From NCBI RefSeq assembly GCF_001421485.1, contig NZ_LMKK01000003.1, positions 248,001-312,000 on the forward strand: a DNA stretch of 64,000 bases. The letters run 5' to 3'. This document shows positions 41,987-51,769 of this stretch, in pieces; the stretch's first letter is position 1; the number at the start of each line of letters is the position of its first letter. A program made the translations under genes and the position numbers. Source of the stretch: Agreia sp. Leaf210 (GTDB lineage: Bacteria; Actinomycetota; Actinomycetes; Actinomycetales; Microbacteriaceae). The notes beneath the pieces are model-generated. The model saw only the letters and a list, made by a program, of their open reading frames with translations. It ran no database searches and was not told where the DNA came from.

Positions 41987-44900
41987 TCACCTCTGGGTGG
42001 CTCGCTCGATGAGCTCGGTCTGCTCGATGGCGTGGCGCTTCGCCGATCCGGCCGCGGGCGATGCCGCCGCGGGGCGTGACACGACACGCACCGAACGCCC
42101 GAGGTGCGGTGCGACCTCGACCGCCACGAAGGGCCAGGCTCCCTGATTCTCGGGTTCGTCCTGCACCCACACCACGTCGGCGTCTGGGTACTGGTCGAGA
42201 ACCGACTTCAGTTCGCCGAGCGGAGCGGGGTAGTACTGCTCGAGACGCACCAGCGCGACCGTGTCGTCGGGATTCTTCTGCAGTTCGTTGACCAGGTCGT
42301 AGTGGATCTTGCCCGAGTGCAGCAGAACCCGAGTGACCGAAGACCTGTCGGTGATGCGACTGTCGTCGATGACCGGCTCGAATGTTCCGTTGGTGAGATC
42401 GGGCACGTCGCTCGTCGCACCGCGCAACCGCAGCATCGCCTTCGGGGTGAAGACGACCATCGGCTTGCGCGGACGGGCGTACGCCTGCCGGCGCAGCAGA
42501 TGGAAATACGAGGCCGGCGTCGACGGACGCGCGACGGTCATATTGTTCTCTGCGCACAGCTGCAGATAGCGCTCGATGCGAGCCGAGGAGTGGTCGGGAC
42601 CCTGGCCCTCGTAGCCGTGAGGCAGGAGCAAGACGAGCGACGAGCGCTGCGCCCACTTCTGCTCGGCCGACGAGATGAACTCGTCGATCACGATCTGGGC
42701 GCCGTTGGCGAAGTCGCCGAACTGAGCCTCCCAGAGCACGAGAGCATCGGGCCGCTCCACGGAGTAGCCGTATTCGAAGCCCATCGCGGCGTATTCGCTC
42801 AGCAGGGAGTCGTAGATCCAGAATCTGGCCTGGCTCTCGCTGAGGTTGGCCAGCGGCAGCCATTCCTGGCCGTTCTCCCGATCGTGGAGCACCGCGTGAC
42901 GCTGCACGAAGGTGCCGCGACGCGTGTCCTGACCGGCCAGACGCACGGGGGTGCCCTCGAGCAGCAGTGAACCGAGGGCGAGCAGCTCGGCGAATGCCCA
43001 GTCGATTCCGCCCGAACGACTCATCTCGAGACGCTTGTTCAGCAGTTGCTGCAGCTTCGGGTGAACTGTGAAGCCCGCGGGCTTGTTCTGGAATGCGTCG
43101 CCGATCTGGTGGATCGTCGACTCGGCCACCGCGGTCGAGAACGCATCGGAGCTGGCCGAGTCGCTCTGCTGAGCATCGGGAAGCTCGAGATCCGCCACAC
43201 TCGATCCGTCGGCCGTGATGACCGGAATCGACGAGGTCTGCGCGGCGTGGGTCTCGGCGAAGGCGCGCTCGAGGCGGTCCTGGAAGTCTCGGTGGGCTGC
43301 CTGGTACTCCTCCTCGGTGATGTCGCCACGACCCACCAAAGACTCGGTGTACAGCCGGCGCACGCTGCGCTTCGCCTCGATGAGGTTGTACATGAGCGGC
43401 TGGGTCATCGACGGGTCGTCGCCCTCGTTGTGCCCGCGGCGTCGGTAGCAGATCAGATCGATGAAGACGTCGCGGTGGAACTGCTGCCGGTACTCGAAGG
43501 CGAGCTGCGCCACACGCACGACCGACTCGGGGTCGTCGCCATTCACGTGGAAGATCGGAGCCTGAATCGTCTTCGCGACGTCGGTGGAGTAGACCGACGA
43601 GCGGGATTCGCCGGGAGGGGTCGTGAAGCCGACCTGGTTGTTGATGTTGATGTGGATCGTTCCGCCGGTGCGGTAGCCGCGCAGCTGGGACATCTGCAGG
43701 GTCTCGACCACGATGCCCTGTCCCGCGAGGGCCGCGTCTCCGTGGATGAGGATCGGCAGCGTCGAGAACGTTCCGATCGCCTTGCGGTCCTGCTTGGCCC
43801 GGACGATTCCTTCGAGGACGCCATCGGCAGCCTCGAGGTGCGACGGGTTGGCGGCGAGGTAGACGGGAATCTCGGTGCCGTCGCTGCCGTGGAAGGTGCC
43901 CTCGGTACCGAGGTGGTACTTCACATCTCCCGAGCCCTGAACGGTTCGCGGGTCTTGAGTGCCCTCGAATTCGCGGAAGATCTGACCGTAGGTCTTACCG
44001 GCGATGTTCGTGAGCACGTTGAGACGGCCACGGTGCGCCATACCGATCGCGACCTCGTCGAGACCTTCGTCTGCGGCACCCTGGATGATCGCATCGAGGA
44101 GCGCGATCGTGGATTCACCGCCCTCGAGGCTGAATCGCTTCTGGCCGACGTACTTGGTCTGCAGGAAGGTCTCGAAAGCCTCGGCTTCGTTGAGCTTGGC
44201 GAGGATGCGCATCTGCTCGTCGTGGCCGGGCTTGGCGTAAGGACGCTCGACCTTGTCCTGGATCCACTTGCGCTGGGCGGGATCCTGGATGTGCATGTAC
44301 TCGATGCCGGTCTTGCGGCAATAGGAGTCGCGGAGCACGCCGAGGATGTCGCGGAGGAGCGCACTGCGCTTCGCACCGAACTCGCCGGTCACGAACTCTC
44401 GGTCGAGATCCCAGAGGGTCAGCCCGTGGTTCTCGATGTCGAGGTCGGGGTGCGTGCGCTGGCGGTATTCGAGCGGGTCGATGTCGGCCATCAGGTGGCC
44501 GCGCACGCGGAAGGCGTTGATCAGTTCCTGCACCCGAGCGGTCTTGTCGACGGCGTCCGAGAGGTCGACGCTGATGTCGGGAGCCCAGTGGATCGGAGCG
44601 TAGGGGATGCGCAACTCGGCGAAGATGTTCTCGTAGAAGTTGCGTTCACCGATGAGCAGCTCGTGCACCTTGCGCAGGTACTCACCGGAACCGGCGCCCT
44701 GGATGACGCGGTGGTCGTAGGTGCTCGTCAGAGTGATGATCTTGCCGATACCCAGGTCGTTGAGCGTCCTCGCGCTCGTGCCCTGGAATTCGGCGGGGTA
44801 CTCGAGGGCTCCGGCGCCGATGATGCACCCCTGCCCCTTCATCAGGCGCGGAACCGAGTGCACCGTTCCGATTCCGCCCGGGTTGGTGAGCGAGATCGTG

Positions 44901-45844
44901 GTGCCCTGGAAATCGGATGCCGTGAGCTTGTTCGCTCGGGCGCGGCTGACCAGTTCTTCGTAGGCCCCGAGGAACTCGTTGAAGCCCATGGTGTCTGCGC
45001 GCTTGATTCCCGGAACGAGGAGGGCGCGTGTGCCGTCGGGCTTCGGGATGTCGATGGCGATGCCCAGTCCGACGTGGGCCGGCGCGACGACCGAGGGCTT
45101 TCCGTCGACCTCGTCGTAGTAGACGTTCTGGCTGCGGAACTCCTTCATCGCCTGCACGAGGGCCCAGCCGATGATGTGGGTGAACGACACCTTGCCGCCG
45201 CGGCTGCGCTTGAGGTTCGAGTTGATGACGATGCGGTTGTCGATCAGCAGCTTCGCCGGGATCGAGCGGACACTGGTGGCCGTCGGCACGGTGAGGCTGG
45301 CATCCATGTTGGTCGCGAGCGTCTTGGCCATACCTCTGAGCGGGGTGACCGTGTCCTTCTCGACGTCGTCTTCGCTGCTGGTGGATTCTGCCGTGGTGTC
45401 ACGCTTCGGCGCGGAGACCGGTGCCTCTGCGGGGATCGGCGCCTGTCGCGCCTGCATGCTCGTCGTGCGGGCCGCGGGCTGGCTCTCGCGCTGGTCGGCG
45501 ACGGATGCGCCGGACGGCGCCTCGGTCGAGACCGTGGCGACGGGTGACGTCGGCGGGGTGGTCGCTCCGGAGGCTTCCGCGATCTGCTCGGATTCGGTCG
45601 CCGCGGGTGGCGCCTGCTGGGCCGTCGGCGCAGAGGCTGCACCGCCCTTGGACACCACGGTCGAGTGGTAGCTCTCGAGGATCGGCCACCACGACTCGTC
45701 GACCGACTTGCGGTCTACCTTGAACTGCTCGTAGAGCTCCTCGACGAGCCATTCATTGGCTCCGAACTCCGACGCGCTCTCGTCGTTTTCCACTCCGGTC
45801 GTTTGGCTAGACAAGCCCGATCGCCCACTCTCTTCATCGTGCAT
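41987..45844 (-). CDS. kgd: Multifunctional 2-oxoglutarate decarboxylase/dehydrogenase E1 with fused E2 domain (Kgd/OdhA)
   Basis: 1285 aa from the ATG at 45842-45844. A TTG at 45812-45814 (protein starting with SSQTTGVENDES) is an equally plausible start. Order: an N-terminal segment NEWLVEELYEQF, an Ala/Pro/Thr-rich linker, an acyltransferase (E2) domain with TISLTNPGGIGTVHS and STYDHRVIQGA, then the thiamine-diphosphate E1 part with HRGRLNVL and GSGDVKYHLG. This fusion is typical of Actinobacteria and works with a shared E2/E3 in the TCA cycle. GarA-type regulation is known in the family but not visible here. Confidence 0.95.
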   Translation of the reverse strand: MHDEESGRSGLSSQTTGVENDESASEFGANEWLVEELYEQFKVDRKSVDESWWPILESYHSTVVSKGGAASAPTAQQAPPAATESEQIAEASGATTPPTSPVATVSTEAPSGASVADQRESQPAARTTSMQARQAPIPAEAPVSAPKRDTTAESTSSEDDVEKDTVTPLRGMAKTLATNMDASLTVPTATSVRSIPAKLLIDNRIVINSNLKRSRGGKVSFTHIIGWALVQAMKEFRSQNVYYDEVDGKPSVVAPAHVGLGIAIDIPKPDGTRALLVPGIKRADTMGFNEFLGAYEELVSRARANKLTASDFQGTTISLTNPGGIGTVHSVPRLMKGQGCIIGAGALEYPAEFQGTSARTLNDLGIGKIITLTSTYDHRVIQGAGSGEYLRKVHELLIGERNFYENIFAELRIPYAPIHWAPDISVDLSDAVDKTARVQELINAFRVRGHLMADIDPLEYRQRTHPDLDIENHGLTLWDLDREFVTGEFGAKRSALLRDILGVLRDSYCRKTGIEYMHIQDPAQRKWIQDKVERPYAKPGHDEQMRILAKLNEAEAFETFLQTKYVGQKRFSLEGGESTIALLDAIIQGAADEGLDEVAIGMAHRGRLNVLTNIAGKTYGQIFREFEGTQDPRTVQGSGDVKYHLGTEGTFHGSDGTEIPVYLAANPSHLEAADGVLEGIVRAKQDRKAIGTFSTLPILIHGDAALAGQGIVVETLQMSQLRGYRTGGTIHININNQVGFTTPPGESRSSVYSTDVAKTIQAPIFHVNGDDPESVVRVAQLAFEYRQQFHRDVFIDLICYRRRGHNEGDDPSMTQPLMYNLIEAKRSVRRLYTESLVGRGDITEEEYQAAHRDFQDRLERAFAETHAAQTSSIPVITADGSSVADLELPDAQQSDSASSDAFSTAVAESTIHQIGDAFQNKPAGFTVHPKLQQLLNKRLEMSRSGGIDWAFAELLALGSLLLEGTPVRLAGQDTRRGTFVQRHAVLHDRENGQEWLPLANLSESQARFWIYDSLLSEYAAMGFEYGYSVERPDALVLWEAQFGDFANGAQIVIDEFISSAEQKWAQRSSLVLLLPHGYEGQGPDHSSARIERYLQLCAENNMTVARPSTPASYFHLLRRQAYARPRKPMVVFTPKAMLRLRGATSDVPDLTNGTFEPVIDDSRITDRSSVTRVLLHSGKIHYDLVNELQKNPDDTVALVRLEQYYPAPLGELKSVLDQYPDADVVWVQDEPENQGAWPFVAVEVAPHLGRSVRVVSRPAAASPAAGSAKRHAIEQTELIERATQR

Positions 45845-46002
45845 CGACAATTCGCCTGAAATCAGTACATTCATGACAGTCGTCAGCGCCCTGCATCGTT
45901 GCCGGCGGGCGCCCGACACGTTCATGGTCAAGCCTAATCCCCTCAGCCTGAAGCGCCACCCGACGTGGGCCCGCTCGGCGCGGAAGCGACTACCGTTGAG
46001 GT

Positions 46003-47442
46003 ATGGAGTTTTATCACGCGACCGCGACCCACGACCTCACGTATTCAGACGTCTTCCTCGTGCCGTCACGGTCGCGGGTGACGAGCAGGCTCGACGTGTC
46101 TCTCGCGCCGAACGACGGCACGGGAGCGAGCATCCCGATCGTCAGCGCGAACATGAACTCGGTCACGGGCCCCCGGCTCTCCGCCACTCTGGCGCGACGC
46201 GGCGGGCTCGGTGTGCTGCCGCAGGACATGCATCTGCAGGACCTCGATGCGGCGATTCGCTGGGTGAAGGCGCAGCCCGTCGAATTCGACACCCCCTTCG
46301 ATTTCGCCCCGGATGACACCGTCGAGGAGGCTCTGCGTCAGATTCCCGCGGTGGCCGGGCACGGAATCGTCATCCACGACTCCGCCGGGGTGTATCTCGG
46401 ATGCATCGCTGCTGCCCGGCTCGCCTCGGCACTGCCCGACGCGCTCCTCGGAGATCTGCTGCACGGACCGCTCACCGCGCTGTCGGCCGACGACATCGAC
46501 TCGCCCCGTGAGGCGTTCGATGCGATGGTCGAGGCCGAGCTCGAGTTCGCTCCCGTGATGAGGCACGGATCGGTCATCGGAACGCTCAGCCGCACCAGCG
46601 CGCTCCGCTCTACGCTCTACACACCGGCGGTCGACGCGCAGGGTCGGCTCCGGGTCGCCGCGGCGGTCGGAATCAACGGCGACGTCGCATCCAAGGCCCG
46701 GGCCCTGGCGGCGGCCGGCGTCGACGTGCTGGTGATCGACACGGCGCACGGACACCAGGAGGGCATGCTGCGCGCCATCGAGACGGTGGCGAACGAGAAC
46801 CTCGGCCTCCCGATCGTGGCCGGCAACATCGTGACCGCCGATGCGGTGCGCGATCTCGTGTCTGCGGGTGCCACCATCCTCAAGGTCGGAGTCGGCCCGG
46901 GCGCCATGTGCACCACCCGCATGATGACGGCCGTCGGACGACCCCAGTTCTCTGCCGTGCTCGAGACGGCCGACGCGGCTCGTGAACTCGGCGCCCACGT
47001 CTGGGCCGACGGGGGAGTGCGCTACCCGCGCGACGTTGCCCTCGCTCTGGCCGCCGGGGCGTCGAGCGTGATGATCGGTTCATGGTTCGCGGGCACGATC
47101 GAGGCCCCCGGCGTCTTGAAGACGGATGCGACGGGTCGGCTCTACAAGGAGAGCTGGGGCATGGCGTCGACCAAGGCCGTGAAAGACCGCTTCGGACGTC
47201 TCGACGCTTACGAGCTCGCCCGCAAGACCCTGTTCGCCGAGGGGATCTCGTCGAGCAGCATCTACCTCGACCCGCTGCGCCCCTCTGTCGAGGATCTGCT
47301 CGACATGATCACGTCCGGAGTCCGCAGCTCGTTCACGTACGCGGGCGCCTCCGACGTGGCCGAGTTCCACGATCGCGCGCTGGTCGGCATTCAGTCGGCG
47401 GCGGGGTACGAAGAGGGCAAGGCGTTGCCCGTCAGCTGGTAG
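46003..47442 (+). CDS. guaB1: GuaB1-family IMP dehydrogenase-related protein (probable GMP reductase)
   Basis: 479 aa. An IMPDH/GMPR TIM barrel: LTYSDVFLVPSRS at the start, NMNSVTG, a CBS-containing insertion at about 95-210, DTAHGHQ near 246 and the catalytic-cysteine loop GVGPGAMCTTRMMT near 300. The Cys loop lacks the usual IMPDH ICTT context and fits the actinobacterial GuaB1 group, for which GMP reductase activity has been reported in mycobacteria. Stand-alone gene, divergent from kgd. Confidence 0.88.
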   Translation: MEFYHATATHDLTYSDVFLVPSRSRVTSRLDVSLAPNDGTGASIPIVSANMNSVTGPRLSATLARRGGLGVLPQDMHLQDLDAAIRWVKAQPVEFDTPFDFAPDDTVEEALRQIPAVAGHGIVIHDSAGVYLGCIAAARLASALPDALLGDLLHGPLTALSADDIDSPREAFDAMVEAELEFAPVMRHGSVIGTLSRTSALRSTLYTPAVDAQGRLRVAAAVGINGDVASKARALAAAGVDVLVIDTAHGHQEGMLRAIETVANENLGLPIVAGNIVTADAVRDLVSAGATILKVGVGPGAMCTTRMMTAVGRPQFSAVLETADAARELGAHVWADGGVRYPRDVALALAAGASSVMIGSWFAGTIEAPGVLKTDATGRLYKESWGMASTKAVKDRFGRLDAYELARKTLFAEGISSSSIYLDPLRPSVEDLLDMITSGVRSSFTYAGASDVAEFHDRALVGIQSAAGYEEGKALPVSW

Positions 47443-47472
47443 GAGCACGGCCGCTCTGGCGCCGGCTGCCGG

Positions 47473-47478
47473 TATACT
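47473..47478 (+). promoter_or_regulatory. Candidate -10 (TATACT) for the CNNM/CorC-type operon
   Basis: TATACT lies 68 bp upstream of the ATG at 47546. It is preceded by a G/C-rich stretch with no clear -35. The leader of about 60 nt is C/T-rich. Confidence 0.4.
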
Positions 47479-47545
47479 GGCGAGACAATGGACGACCCTC
47501 CCTCAGCCCATCCATCCCTTCTTCTGAGCAGTTCCGGCGGCACTC

Positions 47546-48913
47546 ATGCCTCTTGACTGGATCATGTTCGGCGTCGGTATCGTTCTCACGTTCGGTACCG
47601 GCATCTTCGTCGCCAGCGAGTTCGCGCTCGTCAATCTCGATCGGAACGATCTCGAGACGCGGCAGAATCGTGGTGCGACGGGCCTCGGCCCGACGATCGC
47701 GGCGCTGAAGATCACGTCGACGCATCTCTCGAGCGCTCAACTCGGCATCACGCTCACGACCCTGCTCACCGGGTACACCATGGAGCCGGCCATCTCGAAT
47801 CTGCTTCGCGCCCCTCTGACCGGCGTCGGCATCCCCGAAGCGGTCGTGCCGGGCGTCTCCGCGACGATCGCGATCGTCTTCGCCACGCTGCTGTCGATGA
47901 TCGTCGGCGAGCTCGTGCCGAAGAGTTTCGCGCTGGCCCTGCCGCTGCAGACCGCGAAGCTGGTGATTCCGGCTCAACGCCTCTTCACGATGGTGTTCAA
48001 GCCCGCCGTGAGTCTTCTCAACAACAGCGCGAACGGGTTGCTGCGAGCTATGGGCATCGAGCCGAAAGAAGAGCTGTCGGGCGCCCGCACCGCGGAGGAG
48101 CTCTCGTCGCTCGTGCGCCGATCTGCCATGCAGGGCAGCCTCGACGTCGACACGGCGACACTGCTCAACCGCACTCTGCTCTTCTCCGGACACACGGCGT
48201 CCGACGCCATGACGCCGAGGCCCCGCATCGCGAGCGTCAAGCGCACGGACAGCGCGGAAGACGTGATCACGCTCACCCGAACGACGGGACACAGCCGCTT
48301 CCCCGTGCTGGACGACGACATCGACGACATCGTCGGAGTCGTGCACGTCAAGCAGGCCGTCAGCGTTCCGCGCGACAGGAGGCACGACGTGCCGGCCGCG
48401 GCACTCGCTTCGAGCGTCATCCGCGTGCCCGAGACCATGAAGCTCGACTCGCTCCTCGGTGAGCTGCGCGGACGCGGCTACCAGATGGCGATCGTGGTCG
48501 ACGAATACGGCGGAACGGCGGGTGTGGTCACACTCGAAGATCTGGTCGAAGAGCTCGTCGGCGAACTCGACGACGAGCACGACCGGTCACGCGCCGGAGT
48601 GGTCAAGACCCTGAACTCCGTGTCGTTCCCCGGAATGCTGCGACCCGATGAGCTCGCCGATCGCGCAGGAATCAGCGTTCCCGACGATGGTCCGTTCGAG
48701 ACGGTGGCCGGTTACATGATGAGCGAACTCGGTCGGCTTCCCGTCGTCGGAGACACCGTCGAGTTGCCCACCGGTCAACTCGCGGTCGTGCGGCTCGACG
48801 GACGTCGTATCGATCGCATCCGCTTCACCCCGATCGCCACCGACGAGGCAGCGGCCCCCGTCGACGCGCTCATCACCGACGAATCGAATACGGAGGTGAA
48901 CGACCGTGGCTGA
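47546..48913 (+). CDS. CNNM/HlyC-CorC-type membrane protein with CBS pair
   Basis: 455 aa. An N-terminal DUF21 domain with four hydrophobic segments (within about 1-150) includes [16 protein letters not shown] and [12 protein letters not shown], the family fingerprint. Two CBS motifs (about 205-330) contain [19 protein letters not shown] and [24 protein letters not shown] CorC_HlyC transporter-associated domain closes the protein. Family members handle magnesium or other divalent cations. The haemolysin name is historical. It overlaps the paralogue downstream by 8 bp. Confidence 0.88.
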   Translation: MPLDWIMFGVGIVLTFGTGIFVASEFALVNLDRNDLETRQNRGATGLGPTIAALKITSTHLSSAQLGITLTTLLTGYTMEPAISNLLRAPLTGVGIPEAVVPGVSATIAIVFATLLSMIVGELVPKSFALALPLQTAKLVIPAQRLFTMVFKPAVSLLNNSANGLLRAMGIEPKEELSGARTAEELSSLVRRSAMQGSLDVDTATLLNRTLLFSGHTASDAMTPRPRIASVKRTDSAEDVITLTRTTGHSRFPVLDDDIDDIVGVVHVKQAVSVPRDRRHDVPAAALASSVIRVPETMKLDSLLGELRGRGYQMAIVVDEYGGTAGVVTLEDLVEELVGELDDEHDRSRAGVVKTLNSVSFPGMLRPDELADRAGISVPDDGPFETVAGYMMSELGRLPVVGDTVELPTGQLAVVRLDGRRIDRIRFTPIATDEAAAPVDALITDESNTEVNDRG

Positions 48914-49943
48914 TTGGCTGGGTATCGTCTGGCTCGTTGTGCTTCTCCTGGCCAACGCCTTCTTCGTCGGCGCCGAGTTCGCCGTCATCTCGGCTCGTCG
49001 ATCGCAGATCGAGCCCTTGGCGGAGCAGGGCAAGGCGAGCGCCAAGACCGCGCTCTGGGCCATGGAGCACGCGACTTTGATGCTGGCCATGTGTCAGCTC
49101 GGAATCACCGTGTGCTCGCTGCTGATCCTCAACGTCTCCGAGCCCGCGATCCATCACCTGCTCGAGATTCCTCTGGCGTTCACCGGCCTGCCGGAGGAGG
49201 TCATCGGCACGATCGCGTTCGTCATCGCGCTGCTCATCGTCTCGTTCCTGCACGTCGTCTTCGGCGAGATGGTTCCCAAGAACCTGTCATTCTCGCTTCC
49301 GGAGCGCGCCGTTCTGCTGCTCGCTCCGCCTCTCGTGTGGCTCGCCCGAATCTTCCGGTTCGCGATCGTCGCGCTCAACGCGACCGCCAATTCGATCCTG
49401 CGGTTGTTCGGTGTCGAGCCGAAAGACGAGGCGGCGAGTGCGTTCACGCTCGACGAGGTGTCGACCATCGTCTCGCAGTCCACTCGCGAGGGTGTGCTGA
49501 GCGACACGACGGGCGCTCTCAACGCGGCGTTCGAGTTCACCTCGAAGACGGTGAAAGACGTCGCTGTTCCACTCGAGTCGCTCGTGAGCCTCTCGGACCA
49601 CGTGACCCCCGCCGAGATCGAGCACGCCGTGGCCAAACACGGTTTCTCTCGCTACATCGTGGTCGATGAGGAGGGGCGCCCCGACGGCTACCTGCACCTG
49701 AAAGACGTGATCGACATCGATGCAGACGAGGTCGACCTACCGGTGCCTGCCAAACGCATCAGGCAGCTCGTCTCGATCTACGAGGGAACGGAACTCGAAG
49801 ACGCACTGGCCAGCATGCGCCGTACGAACGCGCACCTCGCGCGCACGTTCTCCGAGTCGGGTCGCACGACCGGCGTGCTCTTCCTCGAGGACATCATCGA
49901 GGAGCTGGTGGGCGAGGTCCAGGACGCGACTCGGCGGCTCTGA
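48906..49943 (+). CDS. CNNM/HlyC-CorC-type membrane protein (paralogue)
   Basis: 345 aa from a GTG with a GGAGGTGA-type site. Same DUF21 layout (MCQLGITVCSLLILNVSEPA; VVFGEMVPKNLSF) and CBS pair as the preceding gene, but it ends after the second CBS motif (LFLEDIIEELVGEV), so the C-terminal CorC domain is missing. The pair probably forms a heteromeric cation transporter, as adjacent CNNM paralogues are common in actinobacteria. Confidence 0.88.
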   Translation: MADWLGIVWLVVLLLANAFFVGAEFAVISARRSQIEPLAEQGKASAKTALWAMEHATLMLAMCQLGITVCSLLILNVSEPAIHHLLEIPLAFTGLPEEVIGTIAFVIALLIVSFLHVVFGEMVPKNLSFSLPERAVLLLAPPLVWLARIFRFAIVALNATANSILRLFGVEPKDEAASAFTLDEVSTIVSQSTREGVLSDTTGALNAAFEFTSKTVKDVAVPLESLVSLSDHVTPAEIEHAVAKHGFSRYIVVDEEGRPDGYLHLKDVIDIDADEVDLPVPAKRIRQLVSIYEGTELEDALASMRRTNAHLARTFSESGRTTGVLFLEDIIEELVGEVQDATRRL

Positions 49944-49973
49944 CAATCGAGCCGCCGGGCGCGTGACGCGGTT

Positions 49974-51059
49974 CTAGGCGGGCCAGGCCGAGCGCTCGTA
50001 CTGCGCGGGCCAGTAATCGACCGTCACGCCCAGCTCGTGGGCTGCTCTCAGGGCGAAGTGCGGGTCTCGGAGCATCTCGCGTCCGAGCATGACCGCGTCG
50101 GCGCGACCCTCGTCGACGATCTCGGCGGCCTGGGCCGCCGTCGTGATGAGACCCACGGCGCTGACCGGAACGTCGCCGTTCGCCGCGACGTACTCGGCGA
50201 GGGGAACCTGATAACCGGGCGACACCGGAATCGTGACGCCGGTCATGTTCCCGCCGCTCGAGATGTCGAACACGTCGGCGCCGCCGTCTTTCGCCCACGC
50301 TGCCACGGTGGCGGTCTGCTCTTCGTTCCAGCCGTCGTCCACCCAGTCCGTGGCAGAGAAGCGCACCAGGAGCGGAACGTCTTCGCCGACCGCGGCCCGG
50401 GTCTCGCCGACGATCCGGAGGAGCAGCCTGGCTCTGTTCTCGAGGCTTCCCCCGTATTCGTCCGTGCGCTCATTGCTGAGCGGCGAGAGGAACTGATGGA
50501 TCAGGTAGCCGTGGGCCGCGTGGATCTCGAGCACGTCGAATCCGGCATCGATCGACCGGAGGGCCGCGGCGACGAAGTCGTCGACGACACCGTCGATCGC
50601 AGCGGTGTCCAGCTCGCCGGGCGTCGCGTAGCCGGGGAATGCGATAGGCGACGGCGCCACGGTCGGCCAACCGCCGGCGTCCATCGGAACCGTGCCGCGC
50701 TCGGGTGCCCAGGGCCGATACGTCGAGGCTTTACGGCCGGCGTGGGCCAACTGGATGCCCGTCGTCGCGCCCTGGCCGTGCAGGAAGTCGGTGATACGCC
50801 GGAACGCCTGCGTCTGCTCGTCGTTCCAGATTCCCAGGTCTTGCGGTGAGATGCGGCCCTCCGGACTCACCGCCGTCGCCTCGGTGATCACGAGGCCCGC
50901 ACCGCCCTGGCCGAAGGATCCCAGGTGCACGAGATGCCAGTCGGTGGTCATGCCGTCGCAGGCCTCGGCGGAGTACTGGCACATGGGCGCGACCCAGATG
51001 CGGTTGCGGATGGTCACGCCCCGGATGCTGAGGGGACGGAAGAGGATGGATTCGCTCAT
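49974..51059 (-). CDS. Old Yellow Enzyme-type NADH:flavin oxidoreductase (YqjM/NamA class)
   Basis: 361 aa. FMN-binding TIM barrel starting LFRPLSIRGVTIRNRIWVAPMCQYSA, with the class-II Cys in APMCQYS. HAAHGYLIHQFLSPLSNERTDEYGGS contains the substrate-binding His residues. It reduces activated C=C bonds with NAD(P)H and is probably involved in detoxification of enones or oxidative-stress products. Next to a HAD hydrolase gene, 20 bp apart on the same strand. Confidence 0.93.
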   Translation of the reverse strand: MSESILFRPLSIRGVTIRNRIWVAPMCQYSAEACDGMTTDWHLVHLGSFGQGGAGLVITEATAVSPEGRISPQDLGIWNDEQTQAFRRITDFLHGQGATTGIQLAHAGRKASTYRPWAPERGTVPMDAGGWPTVAPSPIAFPGYATPGELDTAAIDGVVDDFVAAALRSIDAGFDVLEIHAAHGYLIHQFLSPLSNERTDEYGGSLENRARLLLRIVGETRAAVGEDVPLLVRFSATDWVDDGWNEEQTATVAAWAKDGGADVFDISSGGNMTGVTIPVSPGYQVPLAEYVAANGDVPVSAVGLITTAAQAAEIVDEGRADAVMLGREMLRDPHFALRAAHELGVTVDYWPAQYERSAWPA

Positions 51060-51079
51060 GAGGGGTCTTTCGTGGGGTG

Positions 51080-51751
51080 TCAGGAGGCCGGAGTCGCGGA
51101 TGCGGCTGTGTCGTCGAGGTAGGCGCGGAGAAGAGGTGCGGTCGTGAACACGTGACCGGCGATGCCGACGCTCGCCGCTCCCTCAATGTTGACGGCCTTG
51201 TTGTCGATGAAGATCATGTCGTGAGCCTCGACGCCGAGATCGCGCAGTACCTCGAGATAGATGCCCTCGTCCGGTTTCAGTCGGCCCATCTCCGCGCTGA
51301 CGAAGACCCGCTCGAAGAGAGCGCCCATGGGCCCGTGACGGAAGTAGTCGCCGAAATCGAAGCCCGCGTTCGACAGGAGTGCGATGCGCGTGCCGCCGTC
51401 GCGAAGCGCGAGGAGGATGTCGTAGGTATCGGGATTGATGCTGAGCCAGCTCCGATAGTCGGCGATCCAGAGCTGCTGGATGCGCGACTCGCTGAATTCG
51501 ACCCCGGCGTGCCGAGCGATCTCGAGCCAGTAGTCGCGGATGCTCAGGGTGCCGCGGTCGAGAGCGTCCCGATTGGCCCAGTACGGCGGCCAGAACTTCT
51601 CCTCCGGCACACGGGCGATCGACAGCAGCGCCTGGCGGTCGGCATCCGAGGGGGAGAAGGAGATGACCTCGCCGTAGTCGAAGACCACGACCTTGCCGGG
51701 GATGCTGATGGGCATGAAGCTCCGCACGTCGGAAGAGGGTGGGGGACTCAT
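51080..51751 (-). CDS. HAD-IA family hydrolase (YihX-like)
   Basis: 223 aa. Nucleophile motif VVVFDYGEVISF (Asp25), in which the usual second Asp is replaced by Gly, typical of the YihX-like HAD subgroup with the DxGxV form. Motif II LLSNAG near 118, motif III Lys in GRLKPDEGIYLEV near 153-165, and motif IV MIFIDNK near 178. The substrate is probably a small phosphorylated metabolite. It is transcribed ahead of the OYE gene. Confidence 0.85.
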   Translation of the reverse strand: MSPPPSSDVRSFMPISIPGKVVVFDYGEVISFSPSDADRQALLSIARVPEEKFWPPYWANRDALDRGTLSIRDYWLEIARHAGVEFSESRIQQLWIADYRSWLSINPDTYDILLALRDGGTRIALLSNAGFDFGDYFRHGPMGALFERVFVSAEMGRLKPDEGIYLEVLRDLGVEAHDMIFIDNKAVNIEGAASVGIAGHVFTTAPLLRAYLDDTAASATPAS

Positions 51752-51769
51752 CCAATCTATCGTGGAGCT

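Noticed and set aside
43046-45547. 833-codon open frame antisense to kgd
   Set aside because: A shadow frame created by high-GC third-position bias. The kgd protein on the other strand has all expected motifs, and the antisense product is Arg/Glu/Asp-rich with no domain.
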